Source: Bacteroidota bacterium
GTDB lineage: Bacteria > Bacteroidota > Bacteroidia > Bacteroidales > WCHB1-69
Direction: 5' to 3'
Assembly (NCBI GenBank): GCA_023392945.1
Contig: JAEWNB010000159.1
Location: forward strand, 1-18,263
DNA length: 18,263 bases
Position 1 is the first letter of the stretch. Every line of letters begins with the position of its first letter. The notes under the pieces were generated by a model, which saw only the letters and a program-made list of their open reading frames with translations, was not told the DNA's origin and did not search any database. Below are positions 1 to 8,189 of the stretch, piece after piece. The position numbers and the translations under genes are program-made.

Positions 1-1006
1 CTCCACGCAAAGGTATTTGAAAAGTAAAACCTTCAGGAATAATATCAGGATAAAAAGGAAGCACTATTTCAGGAAACAAAGGACCAAATCTTTCTTGTAT
101 TTCTAAAATACCCAAAAGCAGTAATTCTTCAACTGATTTATCCAACTTGTTATTCATTTCCAAAGTATAAACCTGAATAATAGCCCCTTCAACAACACGA
201 AGAAAATTAATATAGGCAGAATCTTCATCTTCTTCAATGGAAAAAACATCTATTTTGGTAATATTGGGATTAACAACAACAGATTTACTATGAAATTTTT
301 CAAGAATCAGCAATTTTTCTTTTATTAACTGAGCTTTTTCAAATTCTAACTTTTCAGCAAATTCCATCATCTCTTCCTTCAACTGCTTTATAACCCACCT
401 ACTATCACCCTTAATAATAGAAATAATACGCTTAATATTATTTTGATACTCTTCTTGAGAAATAAGTCCTGCGCACGGAGCTGCACATTTTTTTATCTGA
501 TATTGTAAGCAGGGGCGTCCGTTTTTAGCAAAATGCGTACAATTACGAATCGGAAAAACTTCAAAAATAGTCTCCAGCATTATATTCATAGAATAGACTG
601 ATGCAAAAGGGCCAAACAACTCCTGTTTCTTCGAGTCAGGACGTCGAGTTGGAAAAATCCTTGGAAAAATTTCTTTAGTAACTGCAATCCAGGGATATGT
701 CTTATCATCTTTTAGCATAACATTGTAACGAGGCCTATACTGCTTAATCATACTATTTTCAAGCAACAGCGCTTCCCATTCAGTATCAACAACAGTAGTT
801 TGAATATCTCTTATTTTCGGCACCATTATACGCAATTTCCCCACTTCATGGGTCTTGTTAAAATAGGAAGAAACCCTATTTTTCAATTTTTTGGCCTTCC
901 CAATATAAATAATTTTATTATTTTCATCCAAAAAACGATAAACTCCCGGTTTTGACGGTAATGATCTTAAAATTAGGGCTATCTTTGAATTAGGTACTAA
1001 TGACAT
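1..1006 (-). CDS. uvrC: Excinuclease ABC subunit C (UvrC), N-terminal part, cut by the window edge
   Basis: UvrC makes the two incisions around a DNA lesion in nucleotide excision repair, with UvrA and UvrB, in the cytoplasm. The visible 335 residues (of roughly 600 usual) start at the ATG at 1006-1004 and run off the left edge without a stop. In order they show a GIY-YIG nuclease domain (GVY at residues 21-23, YIG at 34-36, R44, and the expected metal-binding glutamate E83 in LLLEN), then four cysteines at 156, 166, 174 and 178. These match in spacing the cysteines of E. coli UvrC reported to bind an Fe-S cluster. A UVR (UvrB-interacting) helix pair follows at about 206-241. The visible end, around IPLRG, fits the start of the region leading to the C-terminal RNase H-like nuclease, which lies outside. 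The gene diverges from the membrane protein gene at 1111. No defect is seen. Confidence 0.97.
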   Translation of the reverse strand, partial: MSLVPNSKIALILRSLPSKPGVYRFLDENNKIIYIGKAKKLKNRVSSYFNKTHEVGKLRIMVPKIRDIQTTVVDTEWEALLLENSMIKQYRPRYNVMLKDDKTYPWIAVTKEIFPRIFPTRRPDSKKQELFGPFASVYSMNIMLETIFEVFPIRNCTHFAKNGRPCLQYQIKKCAAPCAGLISQEEYQNNIKRIISIIKGDSRWVIKQLKEEMMEFAEKLEFEKAQLIKEKLLILEKFHSKSVVVNPNITKIDVFSIEEDEDSAYINFLRVVEGAIIQVYTLEMNNKLDKSVEELLLLGILEIQERFGPLFPEIVLPFYPDIIPEGFTFQIPLRG

Positions 1007-1033
1007 AAATTGAATGATGAGAATGCTTTGATG

Positions 1034-1041
1034 CAAAAATA
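1034..1041 (-). promoter_or_regulatory. Putative Bacteroidota -7 promoter box for uvrC
   Basis: Read on the minus strand this is TATTTTTG followed by CA, fitting the Bacteroidota -7 consensus TAnnTTTG. It lies 27 nt before the uvrC ATG. No TTG -33 box is visible at the usual spacing, so the call rests on one box in AT-rich DNA. Confidence 0.45.
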
Positions 1042-1082
1042 AAAAATATAACGATTGTAATCATTTATCTATTTAAAAATTC

Positions 1083-1090
1083 TATTTTTG
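1083..1090 (+). promoter_or_regulatory. Putative Bacteroidota -7 promoter box for the TMTC-like gene
   Basis: TATTTTTG followed by CG fits TAnnTTTG and ends 20 nt before the ATG at 1111, predicting a leader of only about 15 nt. The nearest upstream TTG (1055-1057) is 25 nt away, longer than the usual spacing of about 19, so no convincing -33 box is assigned. With the box at 1034-1041 it makes a divergent promoter region. Confidence 0.5.
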
Positions 1091-1110
1091 CGTAATTAAT
1101 ACATATTATT

Positions 1111-3342
1111 ATGAAAAATAAAAAGAGTATTATTATTCCTGATTCATGGTTATTTATTGCCATCTTTATCTTTTCTTTTATTCTTTATATTAATACATAT
1201 CAACACAATTGGGTTTTGGATGATTTTGGAGCTTATAAGCTTAATTTATATGTTACCCAAGGTATTGATGGTTTTAGCGACATTATGACAAAAACCTATA
1301 GACATGGATCCGGTTTTTATACAGACAACCTCTATCGCCCGTTTTCACAACTTATGTTTGCCACTGAATGGCAACTTTCCCCAGATAACCCAGGTTTGTC
1401 TCATATTATAAATGCTATTTTCTATTCCCTGTGTTGTATATTGCTTTTTGCTTTGTTAAGAAAGCTTTTTAATCAGTACCACCGATGGTTGCCACTCATA
1501 ATCACCTTACTATATGCTGCTCATCCAATTCATACAGAAGTAATTGCCAACATTAAAGGTCGAGATGACATAATGGCATTGCTATTTATTTTACTTTCAC
1601 TTCTTTTTACTCTAAAATATATTGATACTAAAAAAGCACTGCATTTGGGAGCAGTTTTTCTTTTTTTTCTAATTGCCATGTTTTCAAAAGAAAGTTCTTT
1701 AACTATGTTGGCTGCAATACCATTGAGTGTTTATTTTTTCAGAAAGGCATCCGCGAAACAATATATCATGTTATTACTCACACTTGCTGTTCCTGCAGTC
1801 ATTTATCTGCTGATGAGACAAAATGTACTATCCAACTATCCATCTTCAGACAATTTCAATGTTTCCATTGTAGACAACTATTTTTTTAATGTTGACTTTT
1901 TAACCGGCTGGGCAACCTCACTCATGCTTTTAGGAAAATATTTGGTACTTCAACTTGTTCCTTACCAGCAAGTGTGTGACTACTCATTTAATCAGCTTCC
2001 CACCACATCATTTGCCGATCCTTATACCTTGTTATCCTTACTAGTTCATTTAGGCCTGCTTGTGTATGCCATTTTGGGAATCCGAAAAAAAGATCCTGTA
2101 TCATTTGGAATTTTATTTTATTTCATCACTCTAAGTATTGTGAGCAATCTTTTTTATCGGATAGGCTCTTCTTTTGCTGAAAGATTTGTCTTTATTCCTT
2201 CTTTGGGACTCATCATTGCCGTTGTCTGTGCAATATATAAGATTTTCAAGGTAAATCTTAGTTCCAATAAAGAATTTCGCTTTACATCTTCTCCGATAAT
2301 AACTTCTTTCATGACAATAATTATTTTGATATTTTCCATAAAAACCATTGCTAGGTCAGCCGAGTGGAAAAATCAGTTTACATTATTTGAAACTGATGTA
2401 AAAAAATCGGAAAATAGTGCTCATCTTCGTTTGTATTACGGGTTAGCATTACGCGACAAAGCTTTGGAAGCTGACAATAAGAGTAAAGGAGAGAGTGATT
2501 TCTCCAAAATTCAGCAAAATAATCTTGACTATCAGAAATGGGCATGGAAAGCTGTTTATCAGTTCAAAAAAGGAATTGAAATTTATCCGGAATATGCCGA
2601 CTGCTATGAACATTTAGGTAGTATATATTACCGATTACATGCTTTTTTTCCGGAAAAACATTATGCCGATACTGCTGAGTATTATTATCTAAAGAGCATT
2701 CAATTGATGCCTGTAAAGGCGACCACACAAAATAATCTTGCCCAAATCTATTTTGAAAGAGGCAATGTTCAAAAGGCAAAATCTTATTATCTTGTATCTA
2801 TCAAAATTGACCCTCTTTTGGCAGATGCCTATTATAATCTTGGAAGTTGCTATGGGATGCTTACCATGTATGACTCCTCATTTTACTATTATCGAAGAGC
2901 CCTCGAGTTATACAACCCCGCCTCCGATTTCGACAAAAACCGGTCAAGCACCTATAATTTTATGGGACTTAACTATAATAATATGAATAAACCGGATTCT
3001 GCGATTATCATGTACAACCTAGCCATTAAATATGATCCTTTAAATTACATTCCTTATCTCTATAAGGCAAAAATATTAATTGCACAAGAAAAATATAGAG
3101 ATGCCATTCAGGAAATCGACAAGGGAATAAAAGTTAATCCTTATGCAAAGGATCTCTATTGGTGGATGGGAAGGATTGACTATCTCACTAAAAATTATAA
3201 AGAAGCAATCGTAAATTATTCCCAATACATAAAACTGGCTCCAAATGCTCAAGAAGGATACGTTGCCAAGGGCCAAATTTATGATAAAATGAATCAGCGT
3301 GATTCAGCCCTATACTATTTCAAAATTGCAGAAAGGATGTAA
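1111..3342 (+). CDS. TMTC-like GT-C family membrane protein with C-terminal TPR repeats
   Basis: A 743-aa inner-membrane protein. The N-terminal two thirds (about residues 12-420) is a chain of hydrophobic segments with GT-C glycosyltransferase marks: a DD pair (D37-D38) in the first loop after TM1, a YRPF segment, and HPIHTE at 138-143 followed by GRDD at 150-153. This HPxHTE...GR.D signature is shared with eukaryotic TMTC O-mannosyltransferases and their bacterial relatives, which use lipid-linked sugars. The last third (about 478-743) holds some seven TPRs (alternating N/Y-x-G and A/P positions), probably facing the periplasm and binding partner proteins. Sugar donor and acceptor cannot be read from the sequence. 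The start is the ATG just after a -7 box. The SDR gene follows after 26 nt and may be co-transcribed. The family call is fairly secure; the enzymatic role is inferred. Confidence 0.8.
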   Translation: MKNKKSIIIPDSWLFIAIFIFSFILYINTYQHNWVLDDFGAYKLNLYVTQGIDGFSDIMTKTYRHGSGFYTDNLYRPFSQLMFATEWQLSPDNPGLSHIINAIFYSLCCILLFALLRKLFNQYHRWLPLIITLLYAAHPIHTEVIANIKGRDDIMALLFILLSLLFTLKYIDTKKALHLGAVFLFFLIAMFSKESSLTMLAAIPLSVYFFRKASAKQYIMLLLTLAVPAVIYLLMRQNVLSNYPSSDNFNVSIVDNYFFNVDFLTGWATSLMLLGKYLVLQLVPYQQVCDYSFNQLPTTSFADPYTLLSLLVHLGLLVYAILGIRKKDPVSFGILFYFITLSIVSNLFYRIGSSFAERFVFIPSLGLIIAVVCAIYKIFKVNLSSNKEFRFTSSPIITSFMTIIILIFSIKTIARSAEWKNQFTLFETDVKKSENSAHLRLYYGLALRDKALEADNKSKGESDFSKIQQNNLDYQKWAWKAVYQFKKGIEIYPEYADCYEHLGSIYYRLHAFFPEKHYADTAEYYYLKSIQLMPVKATTQNNLAQIYFERGNVQKAKSYYLVSIKIDPLLADAYYNLGSCYGMLTMYDSSFYYYRRALELYNPASDFDKNRSSTYNFMGLNYNNMNKPDSAIIMYNLAIKYDPLNYIPYLYKAKILIAQEKYRDAIQEIDKGIKVNPYAKDLYWWMGRIDYLTKNYKEAIVNYSQYIKLAPNAQEGYVAKGQIYDKMNQRDSALYYFKIAERM

Positions 3343-3368
3343 CAAACAGTGGTAATATTTTTTAATCT

Positions 3369-4169
3369 ATGCAAAAATTTTTAAATAAAATAATTTGGAT
3401 TACAGGAGCATCATCCGGTATTGGAGAAGCCTGTGCTTATCGTTTTGCAAAAGAAGGAGCCATTTTAATTCTTACTGCACTTGAAGAGAATATTCTGGAA
3501 AGAGTGAGGGAAAAATGTCTTAATGAAGGGGCTCCGAAAGTTTCAATTTTACCGTTTGACCTCTCAAAAACAGAACAACTTGAAGAGTTGGCCGAAAACG
3601 CACTTAAACAATTCGGAAAAATAGATATTCTTTATAATAATGCCGGAATTAGTCAGCGTTCGGACACGTTGGAGACCACAATGGCTGTTTTTAACAAAAT
3701 TATGAATGTAAACTTTTATGCTCCTGTTTTGCTCACCAAAGCCATTTTACCACAAATGATTGTCAATGGTGGTGGTCATTTAATTGTAACTACCAGTATT
3801 GCCGGAAAATTTGGATTCCCTTTGCGTTCAGCATACAGCTCTTCAAAACACGCTCTTTACGGATTCTTTGAGACTATTCAAGCTGAGTATTATAAACAAA
3901 ATATACGAGTTACTTTTGTTTGTCCGGGAAGAGTTAGAACCAATATTTCTCTTTATGCTTTGGAAAAAGATGGATCCTACCACAACAAAATGGATGTAGG
4001 ACAAATGGGCGGAGTAACTCCTGAAAAAGCCGCAAAAATTATTGTAAATGCCGCTTTCTTAAAAAAACGAGAAGTTTTAGTCGGAAAAAAGGAACTTGCG
4101 ATGGCTTATATTAAAAGATTTTTCCCTGGATTGGCAGCAAGACTTGCCCGGAATATTAAGCCCACATAA
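3369..4169 (+). CDS. Short-chain dehydrogenase/reductase (classical SDR)
   Basis: A 266-aa NAD(P)(H)-dependent oxidoreductase with a Rossmann fold. The cofactor-binding TGASSGIG stands at residues 12-19, NNAG in the middle, catalytic S143, and the YxxxK pair Y156/K160, followed by the CPG turn (CPGRVRT). All catalytic elements are present, and the length is normal for a classical SDR. The C-terminal tail is basic and hydrophobic (KRFFPGLAARLARNIK), as in DHRS7-like members that sit at membranes, so weak membrane association is possible. The substrate is unknown. It begins 26 nt after the TMTC-like gene with no clear promoter in the gap, so co-transcription is likely. Confidence 0.92.
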   Translation: MQKFLNKIIWITGASSGIGEACAYRFAKEGAILILTALEENILERVREKCLNEGAPKVSILPFDLSKTEQLEELAENALKQFGKIDILYNNAGISQRSDTLETTMAVFNKIMNVNFYAPVLLTKAILPQMIVNGGGHLIVTTSIAGKFGFPLRSAYSSSKHALYGFFETIQAEYYKQNIRVTFVCPGRVRTNISLYALEKDGSYHNKMDVGQMGGVTPEKAAKIIVNAAFLKKREVLVGKKELAMAYIKRFFPGLAARLARNIKPT

Positions 4170-4232
4170 ATCTCCTCTATCTGATTTCAATTTATACTAA
4201 TAAATGATTTAATTTTTAAATCCCATCATCTG

Positions 4233-4296
4233 ATTTATAATTAATTCTATCTTATTGTATTGCTTAGGATGTAATTTCATGTGGTTAATTATAAAT
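4233..4296 (+). repeat. AT-rich inverted repeat downstream of the SDR gene
   Basis: Arms ATTTATAATTAA (4233-4244) and TTAATTATAAAT (4285-4296) are perfect 12-bp complements around a loop of 40 nt. They lie in the 228-nt gap between the SDR stop and the next start. The arms are A/T only, so chance is a real explanation. It could mark the end of the upstream transcript or a weak operator. The rest of the gap, apart from the -7 box at 4377, shows nothing I recognise. Confidence 0.3.
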
Positions 4297-4376
4297 TCCC
4301 CTTTTTGTTTATTAATCCACAAAAAATTCGAGGAAGTCTCATTGTTTCAATATTAACAGATAAAGCAATAAAATCA

Positions 4377-4384
4377 TATCTTTG
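4377..4384 (+). promoter_or_regulatory. Putative -7 promoter box for the exported protein-manA-queA unit
   Basis: TATCTTTG followed by CG matches TAnnTTTG and ends only 13 nt before the ATG at 4398. It lies inside the longer open frame that begins with GTG at 4281, which argues that ATG 4398 is the true start. No clear -33 TTG at 19 nt. Confidence 0.55.
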
Positions 4385-4397
4385 CGTTTACTATTTT

Positions 4398-5381
4398 ATG
4401 AAAAGAGCATTTATTATTTCATTCTTGATAATCACCTGTTTTTCAGGGTTTTCACAGAGAAAAATCGATTTTCAGTTCTGGGAAGATTCACTGATTAATC
4501 TGCGTTTTCAGGCAATGTCAGCTCCGACAGAATTGGAAAGATTCGCTTTGAATGAGGATTTCATGAATTTACTTGAATCAATTATTGTAGAACCAAACTC
4601 TTTCAAGTTTGCTTGGGATTCAGTTCGGAATTTTTCTATAGTAACCTCTCCTAACAATCTTTTCAAGCTGTTTTCATGGCATATTGAAAAAGATGATTTC
4701 ACCGTAGAAAATTTTGGATTTTTACAGGTATACAACGACAACAGGAAGAAATATGTTATCTATCCGCTATATGACAAACGCAATACCATTGATTACCCGG
4801 AGACAATGATTGGCGATCACAATGAATGGTATGGAGCTGTCTACTATAAAATTATTCCCCTTGAATCCAAAAACAAAACCTATTACACGCTCCTCGGTTG
4901 GAATGGGAACGACCTTTTTTCAAACCAAAAAATAATAGAAATTCTATCTTTTAAAAGTGATAAAAGTCCGGTTTTTGGAGCTAGAATATTCAAAAAATAT
5001 TCTGATAAAGTGTCACGTGTCATTTTGTCCTACAACAAAGAATCTTCATTATCTTTAAAATATGAAAAACAATCCTACGATATCGGAACCGGTAGGAAAG
5101 ATCCCAAAACTAAAAAAACTATTTACGAAACAATTGAAAGTGACATGATCATTTTCGACCAGTTGATACCTTTAGAAGAAGGTATGGATGGCATTCCTGC
5201 CTTTTTGGTTCCGGAGTCAAGTTTGCATCAGGGATTTGTTGCTGATAATGGCAAATGGCTTTATATAGAAAAAGTTAAAGGACGAAATCCTGACATGCCC
5301 TTGCCTCCTCACAAAATAAAACAGCGTGAATTTTATAATCCGGACAAACCAAAAAATGAAAGTAACCAATCCAATAATTAA
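4398..5381 (+). CDS. Conserved exported protein of unknown function
   Basis: A 327-aa protein with a signal peptide (K2-R3, hydrophobic core to about residue 18, likely cut near FS|Q at 19/20). There is no convincing lipobox, because the residue before C14 is Thr. The open frame extends back to a GTG at 4281, but that would place 39 residues before the signal peptide and the promoter box inside the gene, so ATG 4398 is preferred. The mature part is a predicted soluble beta-rich periplasmic protein. Its WYGAVYYK and YYTLLGWNGND segments resemble, from memory, a conserved Bacteroidota family without assigned function. The polar tail (about 300-327, many K, N, P) looks disordered. It heads a close-packed unit with manA (19-nt gap) and queA (17-nt gap), whose enzymes share no obvious pathway with it. 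Confidence 0.75.
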   Translation: MKRAFIISFLIITCFSGFSQRKIDFQFWEDSLINLRFQAMSAPTELERFALNEDFMNLLESIIVEPNSFKFAWDSVRNFSIVTSPNNLFKLFSWHIEKDDFTVENFGFLQVYNDNRKKYVIYPLYDKRNTIDYPETMIGDHNEWYGAVYYKIIPLESKNKTYYTLLGWNGNDLFSNQKIIEILSFKSDKSPVFGARIFKKYSDKVSRVILSYNKESSLSLKYEKQSYDIGTGRKDPKTKKTIYETIESDMIIFDQLIPLEEGMDGIPAFLVPESSLHQGFVADNGKWLYIEKVKGRNPDMPLPPHKIKQREFYNPDKPKNESNQSNN

Positions 5382-5400
5382 CTTTAAATATTAAAAATTA

Positions 5401-6384
5401 ATGGAGAAATCACTATATCCTCTGAAATTTAATCCCATTTTCAAAGAAAAAATTTGGGGTGGACAAAAAATCAAGACCATTCTTAATAAGAATTTCGGTG
5501 CATTATGCAATTGTGGTGAAAGCTGGGAATTATCAGGTATTGAAGGGGATATTTCTGAAGTATCCGAAGGCTTTCTTGAAGAAAATAATCTGAACGATTT
5601 GATTGAAATCTATATGTATGATCTCTTGGGCGACAAAGTTTATCAGAAATATGGGTTAGGATTTCCTTTGCTGATAAAATTCATTGATGCCGATGACGAT
5701 CTCTCTGTTCAGGTTCATCCTGATGATTCTCTTGCGATGAAACGATACAACATGAACGGAAAAACTGAATTATGGTATATTTTGGATTCAAATCCGGGTT
5801 CGGGACTCTATATCGGTTTTAAAAAAGGCGTTACAAAAAATGACTATCTTAAAGCTGTTAGTGATGGAACCATTGATAAAATACTGGAATTCTATCCTGC
5901 TAAACGCGGTGATTTTTTCTTTATCCCCGGAGGAACGGTACATGCCATTGGGAAGGGGATTCTTTTAGCGGAAATTCAAGAATCATCAGACATTACCTAC
6001 CGTATTTTTGATTGGAATCGCACTGATGAACATGGTCATAGCAGAGAATTACATTGCGAAGATGCACTTGATGCCATTCATTTTGAAGACAACACTGAAT
6101 ATAAAATTAATTTTGAAGAAAAATTCAATTCTACTTCCAAAATTTTACGTAATGAATACTTCAATCTCAATCTTCTATCTTTTGATAAACCATTGCAGAA
6201 GGTGTTTGTTAATATTGACTCTTTTGTTATCTATATAGTGGTTGAAGGTGAAGTTCACTTTATGTTTAACAACTCTTTGACTATAGCTAAAAAAGGTGAA
6301 ATATTATTGAAACCGGCCTCTCTCGAAGATATAAATCTTCTTCCGGTTATTTCTTCAAAAGTACTTGAAGTTTATATTGATTAA
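5401..6384 (+). CDS. manA: Mannose-6-phosphate isomerase, class I (short bacterial type)
   Basis: Interconverts mannose 6-phosphate and fructose 6-phosphate in the cytoplasm, feeding GDP-mannose and GDP-fucose synthesis or mannose use. The 327-aa length fits the short, Bacillus-like class I form (about 315 aa). Expected zinc ligands are all visible: Q104 and H106 in QVHPDD, E123 in KTELWY, and H181 in PGGTVHAIG. The TYRIFDW segment after them carries the conserved arginine of the active site. The N-terminal LKFNPIFKEKIWGG is the usual opening of this family. It lies second in a tight unit between the exported protein gene and queA. A role supplying mannose for surface glycans fits the glycan genes nearby but is inference. 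Confidence 0.95.
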   Translation: MEKSLYPLKFNPIFKEKIWGGQKIKTILNKNFGALCNCGESWELSGIEGDISEVSEGFLEENNLNDLIEIYMYDLLGDKVYQKYGLGFPLLIKFIDADDDLSVQVHPDDSLAMKRYNMNGKTELWYILDSNPGSGLYIGFKKGVTKNDYLKAVSDGTIDKILEFYPAKRGDFFFIPGGTVHAIGKGILLAEIQESSDITYRIFDWNRTDEHGHSRELHCEDALDAIHFEDNTEYKINFEEKFNSTSKILRNEYFNLNLLSFDKPLQKVFVNIDSFVIYIVVEGEVHFMFNNSLTIAKKGEILLKPASLEDINLLPVISSKVLEVYID

Positions 6385-6401
6385 TAATAAGAATTTGTTT
6401 A

Positions 6402-7616
6402 ATGTTGGAATGTATAGATCTTAATATAGAGGAATATGATTATCAATTGCCGGAAAATAAAATAGCTTATTATCCGGTTAGCGAAAGAGATAGTTCCAAG
6501 TTGCTAGTATATAAAAATAACAAGATTACAGATGCTCTGTTTTATCAGATAAGCGATTATTTAGATGATAAATACATGCTAATTTTCAATGACTCGAAAG
6601 TAATCCATGCCCGCTTACCGGTACATAGTGACACTATGGTTGAAATAGAAATATTCTGCCTTGAACCATTATTTCCGACAACAGAGCTGGCAAGTGCCTT
6701 TCAGCAAACGAAAAAAGTAATCTGGAAATGTCTTGTTGGCAATGCAAAACGCTGGAAAAAACCTCTGACAATTTCAATTCCTATCGGTGAAAATATTGTT
6801 GAAATCAGAGCCGAAAAGGGTGAAAATTGTGATGGCACTTTCCCTGTTACCTTTGAGTGGGCAGACGAAGACATTACTTTTGCCGAATGGGTAGAACATT
6901 ATGGAAAGATGCCTCTTCCACCCTATATTAAGCGCAGTGCAGAAAAAGAAGACGAAAATCGCTATCAGACAGTCTATGCCAAATATGACGGATCAGTGGC
7001 CGCTCCCACTGCCGGGCTCCATTTTACCGAAAGAGAATTTGATGCCCTCAGAAAGAAGGGAATCGGAATTGATTACCTCACGTTGCATGTCGGTGCAGGC
7101 ACTTTTAAACCTGTGAGCAGTCAATTTATCTGCGATCATTTTATGCACCGCGAACAAATTCTTATCAAACCGGAATTACTTGAAAATTTGCTCCGAAGTC
7201 AATCAAAAAGGATTATTGCCGTTGGCACAACCGTTGCCCGGACACTTGAATCTCTCTTCATCATGGGGGCAAAACTTACACTCGGCCTCAATAACCCTTT
7301 TATTATCGAACAGTGGGAAATCTATGATAATCCCCAAATAGCAGCCGTTCCGACGGAAGAATCCCTGACAACACTTCTGAAATACCTGAAAGAAAATAAT
7401 CTTGCATATCTCTCCGGCAGCACGAGCCTGATCATTGTTCCCGGCTATCAGCATAAACTAATGAAAGGAATCATCACAAACTTTCACCAACCCAAGAGCA
7501 CCTTACTGCTGCTAATTTCATCCATCGTGGGGAACAACTGGAGAGAGATATACCGCCATGCCTTGAGCAACGGCTATCGTTTTTTGAGTTACGGAGATTC
7601 TAATCTGTACTTGTAA
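6402..7616 (+). CDS. queA: S-adenosylmethionine:tRNA ribosyltransferase-isomerase (QueA)
   Basis: Transfers and rearranges the ribose of SAM onto 7-aminomethyl-7-deazaguanine in tRNA, giving epoxyqueuosine, the penultimate step of queuosine synthesis. Family marks are present: the N-terminal YDYQLPENKIAYYP with RDSSKLLVY, NDSKVIHARL, PTAGLHF (from 202), HVGAGTF (229-235) and NFHQPKSTL (360-368), ending in GYRFLSYGDSNLYL. At 404 aa it is longer than E. coli QueA (about 356). The extra length is mainly in the first half, and I recall it as common in Bacteroidota. The start is the ATG at 6402, 17 nt after manA. Other queuosine genes are not in the window. Confidence 0.96.
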   Translation: MLECIDLNIEEYDYQLPENKIAYYPVSERDSSKLLVYKNNKITDALFYQISDYLDDKYMLIFNDSKVIHARLPVHSDTMVEIEIFCLEPLFPTTELASAFQQTKKVIWKCLVGNAKRWKKPLTISIPIGENIVEIRAEKGENCDGTFPVTFEWADEDITFAEWVEHYGKMPLPPYIKRSAEKEDENRYQTVYAKYDGSVAAPTAGLHFTEREFDALRKKGIGIDYLTLHVGAGTFKPVSSQFICDHFMHREQILIKPELLENLLRSQSKRIIAVGTTVARTLESLFIMGAKLTLGLNNPFIIEQWEIYDNPQIAAVPTEESLTTLLKYLKENNLAYLSGSTSLIIVPGYQHKLMKGIITNFHQPKSTLLLLISSIVGNNWREIYRHALSNGYRFLSYGDSNLYL

Positions 7617-7677
7617 GCAAAGGTTTGTCTCGTCCAACATGGGGTTACACCAAAACCAGAAAATTATGGAAGAAAAT

Positions 7678-7799
7678 TTTCATGGCTAATAAAAAAATTT
7701 TAGTGGCTAATAAATTCTAATTTCATAGTTAATAAAAAAAATTTAGTGGCTAATAAATTCTAATTTCATAGCTAATAAAAAAAATTTAGTGGCTAATAA
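7678..7799 (+). repeat. Tandem 43-bp AT-rich repeat, three copies (last one incomplete)
   Basis: Copies begin at 7678, 7721 and 7764, exactly 43 nt apart, each opening with TTTCATRG or TTTCATAG and containing GGCTAATAA near its 3' part. The third stops after that motif at 7799. Differences are few: G for A in copy 1 (CATGG), T for C in copy 2 (AGTTAATAA) and a shifted A/T run in copy 1. Each unit is itself an imperfect doubling of a 21-22 bp half: AT-rich run, then AGCTAATAA, then AT-rich run, then GGCTAATAA. The repeat starts 61 nt after queA. I find no coding role. A fourth copy is at 9798-9842. The 61 nt between queA and the repeat hold nothing I recognise. Confidence 0.93.
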
Positions 7800-7847
7800 T
7801 TTGTACTTTAAGTTTGCAAAAGTAACGTCGTGTATGTGAATTTTGTG

Positions 7848-7855
7848 TATTTTTG
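7848..7855 (+). promoter_or_regulatory. Putative -7 promoter box for the 94-aa/secreted protein pair
   Basis: TATTTTTG followed by CA fits TAnnTTTG and lies 40 nt before the ATG at 7896, at the same distance as the box before the 9975 gene. A TTTG at 7813-7816 is too far (31 nt) to be a normal -33 box. Confidence 0.5.
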
Positions 7856-7895
7856 CATAATCTTTGAAAAAAAACTAATTATAAATCAATAAATT

Positions 7896-8180
7896 ATGAG
7901 TACAATTATTATAGGCGCGGACGAACTTATTCTGTGGCTCCGCAAAAACGAGAAAGCAGTAAACACCCCAAACGATGAAATTCACGGATTGGGTGTAAAA
8001 ATCAGAAGAACAATTGAAGAACTTGGTGGACATATAGTGGCCAAAAACCAAGAATGTTTTTGGGCTAACGAAGCGGACAACAATAATATCGGACAATATC
8101 TGCTTCCCAAGACCGCTACTCAATATGAGCTCAACACAGACATACTTCCTCAATTGTATGATGAATTAAACCATTGGTAG
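7896..8180 (+). CDS. Hypothetical small protein (94 aa), family not recognised
   Basis: A 94-aa soluble protein with no signal peptide or membrane segment. It has an N-terminal ADELILWLRKNEKAV helix-like stretch, a central GLGVKIRRTIEELGGH segment of mixed charge, and an acidic C-terminal half ending in LYDELNHW. There is one cysteine. I do not recognise the family. Support that it is real: its own -7 box, an A-rich leader before the ATG, and a 9-nt gap to the following secreted protein gene, which suggests one transcript. The pair lies inside the repeat-bracketed segment 7800-9797. A paired role with the secreted protein (chaperone, immunity or regulator) is conceivable but nothing in the sequence shows it. 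Confidence 0.7.
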   Translation: MSTIIIGADELILWLRKNEKAVNTPNDEIHGLGVKIRRTIEELGGHIVAKNQECFWANEADNNNIGQYLLPKTATQYELNTDILPQLYDELNHW

Positions 8181-8189
8181 AATTTTAAT

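Noticed and set aside
4281..4397. Upstream extension of the exported protein gene to a GTG start
   Set aside because: It would put 39 residues before a clear signal peptide and would contain the -7 box at 4377-4384.
4437..4442. Lipobox cysteine in the exported protein
   Set aside because: The residues before the Cys are I-I-T; a lipobox needs Gly, Ala or Ser immediately before Cys, and a normal signal-peptidase I site fits better.
7617..7704. Read-through extension of QueA after its stop (26 further open codons)
   Set aside because: QueA is complete at SYGDSNLYL; the extension resembles nothing and runs into the repeat.
7678..7799. CRISPR array
   Set aside because: The repeats are directly abutting with no unique spacers, AT-only in large part, and no cas gene is present.
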